Of a stretch of 64,000 nt of DNA, positions 10,100 to 21,760 are shown piece by piece. This stretch comes from Medakamo hakoo (lineage: Eukaryota; Chlorophyta; Trebouxiophyceae; Coccomyxaceae). Made by a program: the position numbers and the translations under genes. The stretch is from NCBI GenBank assembly GCA_026636295.1, contig CP089460.1, positions 372,001-436,000 on the forward strand, in the 5' to 3' direction. Each line of letters starts with the position of its first letter. The stretch's first letter is position 1. The notes under the pieces were generated by a model. The model saw only the letters and a list, made by a program, of their open reading frames with translations, did no database searches and was not told where the DNA came from.

Positions 10100-12183
10100 T
10101 CACCCCTCCTCCAGCCCGCCCTTCCCCGTCGCGTACGCCCGGATCAGGTACCGCCCGCTCGGGTCGGTCGTGAGGTGCTTGACCAGCGCGTACCGCAGCC
10201 GCCAGGGCGCGGCCACGAAGGTCGCCAGGGCGAAGCCAATGAGGGCGGTCGGAGACAGCGTGGACGCCAAGAACCCGCGCCACAGGGGCGCCGGCAACGA
10301 GAAAAACGTCCGGAAAAACGCGTCCGTGTCGGCTGGGCCCAGGCGAGCCAACAGCTCCATGCCAAACAGCTGGAAGGCGGCCGCCCGCCGGCGGGCGGGC
10401 GGCCACAGAGCGGACCAGACGGCGGCCGAGACGGCGGCCGCGCCGCGCCGCCCGGGCTCGCCGTTGAGGGCGGCCGCTGCCGCAGCCGCGAAGCCGGGCG
10501 CTTCGGCGAGGGAGCGGGCCAGGGAGTAGCCCGTCGCCGGGTGGACGAGGCCCGCGGCCGCGCCAAACGCGGTCAGCGGGCGGCCAGAGTCCGGGATGGG
10601 CAGCGGCCCGCCCACGGGGATGAACGACCACTCCTCGTCGTGGACGGCCGTGACGCGCAGGCCGGCCGCGGCCAGGCGCCGGTGCAGGCGCCGCTGCAGG
10701 ACGGAGAAGGGCAGGGGGGGCCGGGCCACCAGGCACGTCTCCTCCAGGAAGACGCGGCCCGGCGAGCCGGGCGGGCCGGGCATGGCGTACAGGAAAGACG
10801 GCGCCTCGCCGCCCGTCCCCCACAGCCCGCCACCGCCGCTGGCCGGGTGGTGCGCGCCGGGGGCGGCCAGCCGGGGGGCCGACCCTTCCCACAGCCCCGT
10901 GTGGTGGCGGCGGAAGTCCATGAAAATCATCTCGCGGCCGCCGTCGTCGGCGCGGGTCGGCGGTGCGGGCGTCGTCGTTGTCGAGGTGGACGGGCCGCCG
11001 CCGCCCTCCTGCGGTGCTGCCGCCCCCCACGCCGGCTCGACCTCGGCTTCGATGCCGTACGCGGTCTGGGCGGCGACGGGCGGGGCGCCCGCCTCGTATG
11101 ACAGCGCGCCGCCCGCGGCTGCGCCGGACGCCAGGGTGATGAGGCGGGCGTGCAAGCGGCGGGTGGCTGCCGCGCCGCCGCCGCCGCCGCCGCCGCTGGG
11201 GGTGAACGTCAGGCGCAGACTCCGCCCGCCGTCGTCCACCGCGCCCGCGTCGGAGACTTCGCCCGCCCCAAACAGCACGCCGGCCTCCGCTGCACGGGAC
11301 GCCAGCGCCGCCCGCAGGCCGGCCCGGTCCACGCGGCCGTAGGCGCGCGGCACGCGCACCTTGCCGTCCGGGCCGTCGCCAAAGTGGCAGACCGCGGACG
11401 GCCAGGCTTCTTCGACGGCGCCGCCCAGGCCCAGCGCTTCCATTTCGTCCACCCAGACGCCGTACGTGTTGATGAACGGCTCGTCCCGGCCTGGTCGCAG
11501 CGGAAAAAGGGGCGGGAGGGAGTGGTGAGGGGGGGGGGAAGGGAGGGAGGCGCGGGTTGGGGTGGATGGAAAGAAAAAAAGAAATGAGCAGTGACGCACC
11601 GACCAAGGCGACTTTCAGCCCCGCCCGGCCCAGTTCGACCGCCAGGGCCAGGCCCGCGGGCCCAGCACCCACGACGACCGCGTCCAGTGGGGTGGATGGC
11701 GAGGCGCCCGCGTCGGCGGGCAGGGGAGGCAGCAGGGTCGCCAGCGGTGGCTGGGCCGGGTCGCGCTTGGCCGCCTGGAGAGAGAGGGTCGGGTTTTTTT
11801 TTGTTCGGTCGTGAGACAAGGCGCGCGGGGAAATCGGAGTGCCTCCGCTCCCCCACTTCCCTTTGAGCGTGGGCGCGTCACACACCCAGTCCCACACAAA
11901 CCCGCACACGCACCTGGCGCTTGACCCAGGCGGCTTCGGAACCGCCGGCCCGCATGCACGCGTCGGTGTCGGCGCCGCCGCGGTTCTTTGGAGACGGTGG
12001 CGGAGGCGCAGACGGCGGCGACCGTGGCGCCGTCGGCGACGGCGGTGCTGCGGTCGGCGCGGCCACATGGGTGGACGTGGCCGCGCTGTTGGTGGGCAGA
12101 GCGGGCGTGGGCAGTGGTGCCGGCCTGCGTGCGACGCCGGCTAGCCGCGCCGACGGCGACGGCAGCGACCGCGGCAGTTGCAT
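10100..12183 (-). CDS. LCYE: Lycopene epsilon-cyclase, chloroplast
   Basis: Three exons: 12183-11914, 11774-11600 and 11490-10100, 611 residues. Exon 1 (90 residues, Ser/Ala/Pro/Arg-rich) is a probable transit peptide. Exon 2 carries the dinucleotide-binding motif VVVGAGPAGLALAVELGRAG. Exon 3 gives FINTYGVWVDEMEALGL, FLEETCLVARPPLP, GGPLPIPDSGRPLTAFGAAAG, and FQLFGMELLARLGPADTDAFF. The C-terminal APWRLRYALVKHLTTDPSG then LIRAYAT resembles epsilon- rather than beta-cyclases. The enzyme forms the epsilon-ring of alpha-carotene and lutein. The length exceeds plant LCYE (about 520) because of Gly/Ala and Thr/Pro loop insertions. Beta-cyclase cannot be fully excluded by eye. Confidence 0.9.
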
Positions 12184-12958
12184 TTTTTTTGGCTGAGGGC
12201 CCTTTGTGTCACGGTTTTTTCACGGCGGTGGGGAGCTGATGTCTCAGGCCACGCGTTGGTTGTCGCGGCAGCCGGAAAGGGGTGGGGTGGGTCCTGTCCA
12301 GGAAGGATTTTTTTTTCTTTCCTGCCTCGCTCGCTCACCCGACACGGTGCTGTGAGGAAGTGGAGGCGCGCCAAAACCGCCTGCATTCACTCCGCTGTTC
12401 GGTGCGTGAGATTTTGGTGAGGGGCACCAAGACCTGCCGCCCCTGTGGCCGCTCGCCCCGCACAGAAGACTTGCTAGTCTTGTGTACATGCCGTGAACGA
12501 ACGTGGCGGGCTGGTCAGGGCCACAGCACGCCGCAGCCGCGGTCCCAAGCGAGGGCTGCGGGGCGCGAGCGCGCGTTTGCCAGCCCTCCTCTCTCGCCAG
12601 CCCGCGGCCGTGCCTGCAGCCAATTGCTGAGCGCATGTACGACGGACCCTTCCACGCGGCAGAGCGACCCGACGACGGGCGTGGCGGCGGACGAGACGCC
12701 CGAATGAGCCCGCTTGGACCGGCGGCGGCGTCGCTGGATTGGAACAGCAACCCCCTCTCTCAGAGAGGAGACGCAAACCTCCCCTCCTCCTTGCCGCCCT
12801 CGACCCACACACACGGCCCCGGACGCCCTCCTCTCCCGTCCCACGCCTCACACCCACGCCCGCTCCCCCCTCTCCCTCTCTCTCTCCCTCCCTCTCCTCT
12901 CAGCACACAGACGTCCCCTTTTCAACAAAAGACACCAACAACAAAAAAAACTCTCCCA
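12184..12958. other. Divergent intergenic region upstream of LCYE and the 60-residue membrane protein gene
   Basis: 775 bp without a supported gene. Visible items are T-tracts at about 12183 and 12309, a 5-bp perfect hairpin AGACT-TGCT-AGTCT at about 12468-12481, and a long CT-rich tract (about 12860-12905) immediately upstream of the gene at 12959. Open frames across this region have biased composition and no family resemblance. Confidence 0.6.
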
Positions 12959-13253
12959 ATGGCGGCCCCCAACCTGTCCCTCGACCGCGAAGCGAGCACG
13001 GCCGCGGCCGCCGCCCTGGCCGTCGGCACGGTCGTCGGCTGGCTGCTGCACAAGCACGCCGACGACATCAAGGCCGCTGGCGCCAAGGCCAAGGAGGTGA
13101 GGCGGGGGTGGAAAGGCGGGGAGCGTGCCTTTTTTCCGCGCGGGCCGGCGAAAGGGTTTTTGACCCAACCCTCCCGCATTTTCTCTCCCACTCTCAAAAA
13201 CCGCACAGTCCGTCTCGTCGGCGTTCGGTAAACTTAAGGCCAAGGTCGTCTGA
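12959..13253 (+). CDS. Small single-span membrane protein (60 residues), uncharacterised
   Basis: Exons 12959-13096 and 13209-13253 (phase 0, donor GTGAGG, acceptor CACAG). The ATG context is AACTCTCCCAATGGC. The protein starts MAAPNLSLDREASTAAAAAL, has one hydrophobic helix (AAAAALAVGTVVGWLLHKH, about residues 15-33), and ends in a Lys/Ala amphipathic helix (IKAAGAKAKE, then FGKLKAKVV). The topology suggests a tail-exposed small organelle-membrane protein. No family recognised. The clean splice sites, phase and CT-rich upstream tract support it as a gene despite its size. Confidence 0.55.
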
Positions 13254-13820
13254 GGACTGATGAGTGAGCGCGCGTGGAGCTGCGCGTCACGCCGTGTCTA
13301 TCTTTCTTTTTTGTCCGACGTCTCCTCCCTCCTTTTTTGCCGGGGCGGTGGCGCGGGCCGGGCAGGGATGGAGCCGCACTCCTGCACGTGCACCTGCCCC
13401 ACCCTACCCACCGCTCTCTCGGTTGAGCCGGCCCGCCCGCCCGCCCCTCTCCCCTCCTTCGTTCTCTAGCGGCGAAAGCGGACCCGGTCGCCGAAGCGTG
13501 AATGCGTGGCGTGTAAAAAAGTGAAGGCGAAGACGCGTGCGGCCTCCACCCACCCCTCAACCAAACCTCGTGCGCGCTCGCCCGCCGTTTTTTCCATCCA
13601 TTTTTTCCATCCGGTCTCTTCACACAACACTCCGTCTCCCCCGCCCCGTAAGAAAAAAGGGAAAGAAAACACTCCCCGCGCACACACAAAGCACTCCAGT
13701 CCCGCACATACGCTCTCTCTCTCTCTCTCTCAAAAAAAATGAGCCCCTTTCACTCTCTCTCAAAAAAACGCGACCCCCCCGCTCGCCGCGCCCTCCCTCC
13801 CTCCCATCCCAGCCCCCGCC
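13254..13820. other. Convergent intergenic region, low complexity
   Basis: 567 bp between two convergent stop codons. It is rich in A-runs, TTTTTTCCATCC repeats (about 13589-13612) and a (CT)n tract at 13706-13730. The motif CTCTCTCAAAAAAA occurs twice (about 13724 and 13756). No gene supported; probably the 3' UTRs of both neighbours. Confidence 0.6.
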
Positions 13821-16800
13821 TCAAGAAATGCCCGCCGGCGTCGAGTCGATGGCCGTCGTCATCTTCTTGTCGCCGTTCAGCACGGAGATGTCGCCGTTGG
13901 CGTCGACGTCGATGATGACGGCGTCGCCCTCCTTGATGTCGCCCGCCAGCATGCGTTCGGCCATGCTGTCCTCCAGCAGGCGCATGATCGCGCGGCGCAG
14001 GGGGCGCGCGCCGTAGGCGGGGTTGTACCCCTCGTCCACCAGGCGGTCCTTGAACCGTTCCGTGACGTCGATCTTGATGCCCTTCTCCTCGGCGCGCTTG
14101 AAGACTTCGTTCAGCATGATGTCCGCGATCTGCTTGACCTCGCCCTTGGTCAGCTGGCGGAAGACGATGATCTCGTCCAGCCGGTTGAGGAATTCGGGGC
14201 GGAAGTACTGCTTCAGCTCCTCGTTGACCAGGGACTTGATGCGGTCTGTGTGGGGGAGGGGCGTGGTGGGGAGGGGTGGGGAGGCGGGAGGCGGGAGTGT
14301 GAGAGTGTGAGAGAGCGGGGGGTGGGGTGTGGAGGGCAAAGCGACGCGCGCGGCGACAAAAAAAAAAAACACCAACAAACGCACTGTAGCTCGAGTCTTC
14401 CGGCGTCGTGTCCAGCTGGAAGCCCAGGCCCGTCCCGCCCTTTTCAATGACGGACGACCCGACGTTGGACGTCATGATGATCAGCGTGTTCTTGAAGTCG
14501 ACGGTGCGGCCCTTGGAGTCGGTCAGCCGGCCGTCCTCCAGGATTTGGAGCATCATGTTGAAGACGTCCGGGTGCGCCTTTTCGATTTCGTCAAACAGGA
14601 CGACGGTGTACGGGCGGCGGCGCACCGCCTCCGTCAGCTGGCCGCCCTCGTTGTAGCCGACGTAGCCGGGCGGCGAGCCGATGAGCTTGGAGACGGTGTG
14701 GCGCTCCATGAACTCCGACATGTCCAGGCGGACCATCGCTTCCTCCGACCCGAAATAGTACGCGGCCAGCGTCTTGGCCAGCTCCGACTTGCCGACGCCC
14801 GTGGGGCCGGAGAAGATGAAGGAGGCGATGGGGCGGTTGGGGTTTTTCAGGCCGACGCGCGCGCGGCGGATGGCGCGCGAGATGGCGACGACCGCCTCCT
14901 CCTGGCCGATGACGCGCGAGTGGAGCGTCGACTCCATCTTGATCAGGCGCTCCGTCTCGTCGGACGACACCTTTTCGATGGGGATGCCCGTCCACTGGGC
15001 GACGATGTTGGCGATGTCCTCCTCGTCCACGACGGGGCCGCCGCCCGTGCCGGCCGCCTCGGCTTCCGCGGCGTTGGAGTCCTTGGCGCCGGCGGTGATG
15101 GCCGAGATCTGGGCCTTCAGCTCCATCTCGCGGTCGCGCAGCGACCCTGCCTTTTCAAAGTCTTGCGCCCGCACCGCCGCGTCCTTCTCCTTCAGCAGCG
15201 CGCGCAGCTCCTTGTCCAGCTCCCGCGCCTCCTCCGGCAGCTGGGCGTGGCGCAGGCGCACGCGCGACCCGGCCTCGTCGATCAGGTCGATGGCCTTGTC
15301 CGGCAGGAAGCGGTCCGAGATGTACTGGGACGAGTACTTGGCGGCCGCCATGAGCGCGTCGTCCGTGTACCGCAGCTTGTGGTGGGCCTCGTACCGCTCG
15401 CGCAGGCCCGTCAGGATTTCGTACGTCTCGTCGACGGACGGCTCCGGGACGAGGACCGGCTGGAAGCGGCGCTCCAGGGCCGGGTCCTTCTCGATGTGCT
15501 TGCGGTACTCGTCCAGCGTGGTCGCGCCGATGCACTGCAGCTCGCCGCGCGCGAGCGCGGGCTTCAGGATGTTGGCCGCGTCGATGGCGCCCTCCGCCGC
15601 GCCCGCCCCGATCAGGGTGTGCACCTCGTCGATCATGAGGATGATGTCGTCGTTCTGCTTGATCTCCTCCATCAGCTTCTTCAGCCGCTCCTCGAACTCG
15701 CCCCGGTACTTGGTGCCCGCGACGAGGAGGCCCATGTCGAGCGTGACGACCTGCTTGCCCTCGATCGTTTCGGGCACGTCGCCCGCCGCGATCTTCTGGG
15801 CCAGGCCCTCCGCGACCGCGGTCTTGCCCACGCCCGGCTCGCCGATCAGGCACGGGTTGTTCTTGGTGCGCCGGCCCAGGATCTGGGTGACGCGCTCGAT
15901 CTCCTTCTTGCGCCCGACGACCGGGTCCAGCTTGCCCTCCGCCGCCTGGTTGGTCAGGTTGGTCCCATACTCTTCCAGGGTGGGCATCTTGTTGGAGCCG
16001 CCGGACCCGCCGGAGCCGGAGCCGACGCCGACGGCCTCCTGGGACTCGCCGACCATGCGGATGACCTGGGTCCGGATCTTGGCCGGGTCGGCGCCGAGCG
16101 TCTCCAGGACGCGCGCGGCGACGCCCTCGCCCTCCCGCAGCAGGCCCAGCAGGATGTGCTCCGTGCCGATGTAGTTGTGGCCCAGCTGGCGCGCCTCTTC
16201 CAGGGACAGTTCCAGGACGCGCTTGGCGCGCGGGGTGAACGGGATCTCCACGGCCACGAAGCCCGAGCCCCGGCCGATGATTTTCTCCACCTCCACGCGC
16301 GCGTCTTTGAGGTTGACGCCCATGGACTTCAGCACCTTGGCGGCGATGCCGGTCGACTCGCCGATGAGGCCCAGCAGGATCTGTTCGGTGCCGACAAAGT
16401 TGTGGCCCAGGCGGCGGGCCTCTGTGCCGAGGGCGGGTGGGAACAGGGAAGGGATGGGGGATGAGTGAGGGTGGTGCGGGGGTGTGGGGGCGACGGCTGC
16501 GCGGGTCGGGGTGCGTGCGTGTGCTCTCTTTTCCCCGCGCGGGGCGAGGGCGTGGCGGGTCGGCGGGTCCAGGCGCGCGCTCCGGGCGTGGGCCTGGGAG
16601 ACAGCTGTGCGCCGGACCAGTCGCGGAAGCGTGGAGGCGGGCGGAGGGGGGAGGGGAGCGACGCCCGGCCGTCCGCGCCGCTGCCCGGCCGGTCGGGGCA
16701 TCGCCCGGCCGGCCTAGCCACTCAAAAGCGGCGGGCGGGGCAGGCGGGGGAGGGGAAGAGGGCGGAGCCAAAATGGGCGTCCACCCAGGCGCTCGCGGCC

Positions 16801-17800
16801 CTGGCACCTTCGCGCGCCGCGCTCACGCACCCGCGGCCTCGCGCCACCCTCCACGGACGCGGTGGGAGGCGGAGAGACGGGCGGGCGGGCGATGGCAGGG
16901 CCAGCGAGCGGGCCGCTCGCATCGGCGGGAGAGGGCGCAGCAGCGTGGTCGGTCCCCAAAAACGCACGGCGGCCGCCGCGCATTCCGCCGCTGGCGACTC
17001 CACCGCCCGGCCGGATGGACAGGGCGAGGACTCGGGCACGCTCAGACGAGGGGGTGTGCGCCCAAATCCTCAGCAACGCCCGCGGCGGCCGGGATTGTGC
17101 GGGAGGGGAGAGCCACGCACGGGCCTCCCACGCCGGCGGGCCCCCTCCCGCACGCACCCCCGCTCATTCCCACCCAAAAACACGCCCAATCTCCTTACCT
17201 TCCTGGGCGAGCATGACCACCTTGATGGATTTCTGTGGGAGGGGTGGGAGGGCGTGGGAGTGGGCGGCGGTAGGTGAGCGGAAACTGGGGGTGCTCGCTT
17301 CCGCCTTCCGCCTCTTCCGAAAACGTGACCCGCCAGCGCGGCACACAGCCGCCGAGCGTCGTGGGTGCCGCATTGCGGGCCTTCCACACGGGGGAACGGA
17401 CGCGTTTTTGGCTTTGCCCGCGGGCCGGGCGTGTCCAGCACTGGTCATAGGCCCGTCCCACACGCTCAGCGATGGGCGACACCCCCGCAGTCCGTCGAAA
17501 ACCAAAAACCTCGCCCCCGCGTCGGCCACAACGGCCCGTGCGCCGCTGTCTTGTTTTTTGCGTGCGGGCGAGCCGCACACGGGACAAACTCACCTCGGTG
17601 AACCGCTCAAACATGGCGCGGCAGGCCAGGCCGCCGCGGCCGCGGCGGGTGGTGGACGCACCCGCCCGGCGGGCGGTCAGCGGGGCCGTGGTGGTCGGGC
17701 GCAGCAGCGACGCGCGGACGGGGCCGGGCCGGGAGGAGGAGGCCGTCGGCCGCAGGCTCGTCCGGCCGACGGCCGGGCGGCCGCCGACGGTGAGCAGCAT
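13821..17800 (-). CDS. CLPC: Chloroplast ClpC-type Hsp100 AAA+ chaperone
   Basis: Four exons: 17800-17594, 17232-17199 (34 nt), 16421-14385 and 14245-13821, 900 residues. Exon 1 (69 residues) is a transit peptide ending at AMFERFTE, where mature ClpC begins. The Clp N repeats are [19 protein letters not shown] and [22 protein letters not shown]-1 has GEPGVGKT and the Walker [16 protein letters not shown]-like middle helix ([17 protein letters not shown]) follows. AAA-2 has GPTGVGKS, and the C-terminus [20 protein letters not shown] is nearly identical in plants. It unfolds stromal substrates for ClpP and acts at the Tic import motor. The exon 3/4 junction restores SSYNRIKSLV. Intron 2 is 777 nt, the longest here. 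Confidence 0.97.
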
Positions 17801-17985
17801 GGTTGGGGTGTGGTGTTGTGGTGTCTAGGAAAGCGAGCGGCCGGCGGAAAAACGCAGCGCTCGCCTCTGTGCGAATTGGTCTGTGAAGGAGAGGGCGAAA
17901 AAAACGGGGCGGACCACGGACACTGCCTCGTTCCCTCTCTTCTCTTTGTTGCGGCTCTCTCTCAGCTACGACACTCCCAACCGCC

Positions 17986-18971
17986 ATGCCTCTGACCCTG
18001 GCCCGGACCGCCGGCTCGGCCGCCGCGTCCTCCACCCGGCCCGCTTCCATCCGGACCGGCGGGCGGGCGGGCCTGGCCCCTGCGCCCATCCCCAGGCCGA
18101 CCGCTCGCACCGCTGCTCGCCGCCCGCTTCCCGCCGCCCCACACGCCGCGCCCGCGTCCGAGGGCGCACCGTCCAAGGTGCGGGCTGAACGGAAGACGGT
18201 GTCGAGCTCTCCGGTGTGCATTGCGCGGTCTCGAGGGAGGGCGTGGAAGCCCTGGGCGGACGGAGGATGGCAGGGGGCATGCGCACCGCTGGCGGACGCC
18301 GACCCCCCCATCCGCTCCATCCCCATCCCACCGAGTCCTCTCCCATCGTCCGCAACCCACCCCCGCCCACCGCACACAGATCGAGTCCGTCACCGCCGAA
18401 GCCTTGGAAGCCGCCCTCAACGCCCGGGACCGGCCCATGGTCATCGACTTTTACGCGACCTGGTGCGGGCCGTGCCTGCTGCTGGCGCGCGAACTGGAGG
18501 CCGTGGCGGCCGAGCTGGGGGACGCCGTCCGCATCCTGAAACTGGACGTGGACGCCAACCCGGACATCGCGTCGGACGTGAGTGTTGTGTGGGGGGAGGG
18601 AGGGGGGAGGGAGGCGCCGCGGCCCGCGCCCACCCCCGCCGCTGCCTGCCAACCCTCCCCACCCTCTCTCACCGCCCCCACCCCCGCCCATTTGCCCCAC
18701 CCCAGCTCGCCATCGAAGGCCTGCCCACCCTGATCTTCGTGGGCATGAACGCCAACAAGCCGGCCCTGCGGACAGAAGGCCTGCTGCCGGCGAATGTGAG
18801 TGTTTTGGGGGTGGTGGCGCGTGGACATTGGTCGGGGGGCGGGCACCAAGGCCACCCCTCCCCCGCGCTCTTCCATCCATCCACCCGCGCTGTCTCACCC
18901 TCCCACGCCCACGCCCACGCACACGCACACGCCAGACCATCATCGACATCATCCGCAACCAGCTGGACTGA
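17986..18971 (+). CDS. TRXz: Chloroplast thioredoxin z (CITRX-like)
   Basis: Four exons: 17986-18177, 18380-18577, 18706-18795 and 18936-18971, all phase 0, 171 residues. Exon 1 (64 residues) is a Ser/Ala/Pro/Arg transit peptide. The thioredoxin fold carries the active site ATWCGPC (near residue 90), VIDFYATWCGPCLLLARELE, and the cis-Pro region IEGLPTLIF. The tail KPALRTEGLLPAN then TIIDIIRNQL matches the RTEGL signature of CITRX/Trx z better than Trx m, f, x or y. Trx z associates with the plastid-encoded RNA polymerase and fructokinase-like proteins. It is divergent from ClpC with 185 bp between ATGs. Confidence 0.88.
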
Positions 18972-19121
18972 GCGGCGGGAGGTTGGGCGTGTGGGTTGGG
19001 AGTCCTGGGAGAGCGAGTCTGTTGGTTGGGCGTTCACACACTTTTTTTTTCGTTTTTTTGCTTCCACCCCGCCGTCTGTCATTTTTCTACACAAAAGCAC
19101 GCGCGCACGCTCACTCACTCT

Positions 19122-20703
19122 CTACCGCCCTCCACCCCCCTCTCCCTTTTGCTGCTTGCGGCACGCCGACCGGTCGATCTGGCCGTCCTTGAGCACGGCG
19201 CACCCGATGGCGTCCACGTCCTCCCGCCGCACGAAGCGCTGGTTGGCGGGCGCCCACAGCGGGCCGATGGCGTCGGGGCCGCTGCCCCCGCCCGTGCAGG
19301 CGGCGTCGGCGTGCAGGCGGGGGATGGCCGTCTCCGGGCCGCACAGGCCGTTGCAGCCATCGGTGATGACTGTGTGTGTGTGAGGAGGGGTGGGGAAAGA
19401 GCGGGGAGGCGGGCGTCAGTGAACGAAGGGAGGCGGGGAGGGGGGGGTGGAATGGGAAAAAAAAGGCACACCCCATCAAACACGCACCGACGCTCGTGGG
19501 CTGGCAGCTGTAATGGCACACCCGCCAGTCTTCCACAATGCGCACAGGCAGGCCCAACATCTGCAGCCCAATGGAACAGTCGTCCGTGCAGCCCAAGGGC
19601 CGAATCGTGTCGTCGGGCCGGGCGGCCAGCCAGGCCGCCGCCTGGCGGGAGGCCGCATAAAAACCGCCGGACATGTAACCAAAGTACTTGCGCCCGGCGA
19701 TCAGGGCGCCCAGCGGCTCGTAGTACACGGACGCCGGGTCGGCAAACATGTCGCCGCCCAGGAACAGGCAGCCGACGTAGCCCGCGCCGTCGGACGACCA
19801 CTGGGCCGCGGCCGCCGGCACGCGGTCCAACCGCACAAACACGTCGTCGTCGGTCTTGACGTAGTACGACGCGTTGACGGCCGCCAGGGCCGTGCGGTAG
19901 TACGCCAGGATTTTCAGGAGCAACGATTCGTAGGCCTCGCCTGAAGGCACGCGCATGATGTCGCCGTGCGCCGCGGCTTCCGCGGCCAGGTCGGCCTCGA
20001 CCGCGCCTGGGTCGGGCAGGGACTCGCTCTTCAGCGGCACGCCGACGACGAACCGGGCGTAGACGCCCTTGGCTTCCAGTGCGGTCGCATTGGAAAACCA
20101 GGTGGAGCGGACGATGGCCCGGCGTGGCGTGACGGGCCGGGACATGACGCCGACGCAGGCGGCAAAGTGCGGGCGGGCAGGCGGCGAGGTGGTGGTGGTC
20201 GCGGTCGAAACCGACGGGCGCGCGCCGATTTGTGTTTCGCCGCCCTTTTGCGGCCCGCCAGGGCGGCCTGAGGCGCGGGACGGTGGCGCGTCCGGTGCTC
20301 TGCCCATCTGCCCCCAATCTGAGGGCGTGCCGGAGGCGGGTCGACTCCCCGGCTCGCCGCCGGGAGCCGTTTCGTGGACAGCGGCATTTCGGCCGCCCAT
20401 CCCGCCCGCGCTGCTCCACTTGTGGTGGCGGGCCAGCTCCAGGCGTCCCAGGCCGCCGATGCCGCGGCGCAGGCGGTCCAAGCGGCGGGCCCGGCTGACG
20501 AAGGAGGTCGGCGCGTGCGTGTGGCGGGTGAGCGTGTCCAGGGCGGCGGTGGCGGGGCCGGCTGTCGACGAGAGCGGGGCGCGGCCGCCCGAGGCGGCGG
20601 AGCTGTCGTCACTCGACGCCCGGCCGCACACGGCCAGCACGGCGGCCACCCACACCAAAGCGCGCAGCGCACGGCGGTGAAAGCGCGCAGGTGCCAATGC
20701 CAT
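19122..20703 (-). CDS. Glycosyltransferase family 31 (beta-1,3-galactosyltransferase-like)
   Basis: Exons 20703-19488 and 19369-19122 (phase 1), 487 residues. An N-terminal signal anchor (LRALVWVAAVLAVCGRASS) implies a type II Golgi enzyme. The catalytic domain begins near residue 200 with FAACVGVMSRPVTPRRAIVR then STWF. It contains the DxD-type metal site YYVKTDDDVFVRL, YVGCLFLGGDMF and the family motif YFGYMSGGFYAAS, then CTDDCSIGLQML. The DDCSIG acidic motif corresponds to the EDVxxG of GT31. The C-terminal exon adds a Cys-containing extension. Acceptor sugar is not inferable; plant relatives act on arabinogalactan proteins or N-glycans. The stem region (residues 40-195) is low-complexity. 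Confidence 0.9.
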
Positions 20704-21389
20704 GGTTGGACCGGCGCCCGGCGCGGGAACGGGGCGCGGAACGAGAGCAAATGCCCGCTCCCCTCCCCGCGTTTTTTTTTCGCGAGTGGGAGCGCTCGCC
20801 TCCGGGGGCGTGCCCCTCGCACGCCCACCGCGCCCCTCCACACCCTCCCGCGCCGTCGTTTCCACGGCACGCAGTCCGCCGCCCAACAACCCGCCGCCCA
20901 TCAGTCCGAGCGGCCCGTTCAAGGCACTGTGCCCACCCTCAGGGGCGGGGCGCTTGTGCCGCTCCGTCCCGTCACAACCGCCCACGCGCGCTCATGAGCC
21001 AATGTGCAGGGCAAGCTTGGCCCAGGGAGGAGCGCCCCTCCCCACACTCGAAAAAACACAAACGGGCGAGGGGGCGCTCTCACGGGCCGCACCGCGCGCG
21101 CACAAAGCCCGCGCCGCCGGCCGTGGGCCCCATCCAAACGAGCTTGCATGCACGCCGGCGCCGAGGCCGGATTCCAGGCAAGCCATTCCTGGGGGGGAGG
21201 GCGGACGTGGGGCGGCGCCACCCCGCCGGCGCGCCCGCTTTGAAGGGGGACGGCCGCGGCCGCATTGCGCTCTCGTCGCGCCAGCTGACGCTCACCCCTC
21301 ACGCCCCGCGCCCCCACCCCCCGCACACAAACCCGCAGCATCCGGCGTCCGCGGCCGCGGGACGAGCCCTCGAGGTCATCAAGGCCCTC
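20704..21389. other. Divergent region between GT31 and the Ala/Pro-rich gene
   Basis: 686 bp. The reading frame of the downstream gene stays open through much of this stretch, and RALEVIKAL immediately before the chosen ATG looks protein-like. An upstream exon may therefore end near an acceptor at about 21333 (CCGCAG). I could not identify a convincing first exon. No other gene seen. Confidence 0.4.
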
Positions 21390-21728
21390 ATGAGCGCGGG
21401 AGAGGAGGGAAAGGGCGCCCGGCCGGGCGGCGGCGGCGGCGGAGGTGGCCCGCCCCCGCGCGACGGGCTGCCGCCGCATCTCCCGCCCTCTCGCCCGCAC
21501 GCGCCCGCCCACCCCTCCCCAGCCTCCACCCTGCACGCCGCCCTCATGGCGACCATGGCGGCCAGCCCGCCCGCCGTCCCGCCCGCGGCTGCCAATGCAC
21601 CGCCGCCTGCCGACTCGCCCGCCGCCGTCGTGGCGGGCCTGGTCCGGGCGCTGACGGCGCTGCGGGCGCGCGGCGGGCTGCTCTCTGCACCCCTGCCTCC
21701 GGCGCCGGTGCCGCCGCCGCCGCAGCCA

Positions 21729-21760
<32 letters not shown>

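Noticed and set aside
14329-16464. A 711-codon open frame on the plus strand
   Set aside because: Exact antisense of ClpC exon 3. Low stop frequency at high GC explains it; composition is biased and no family is recognised.
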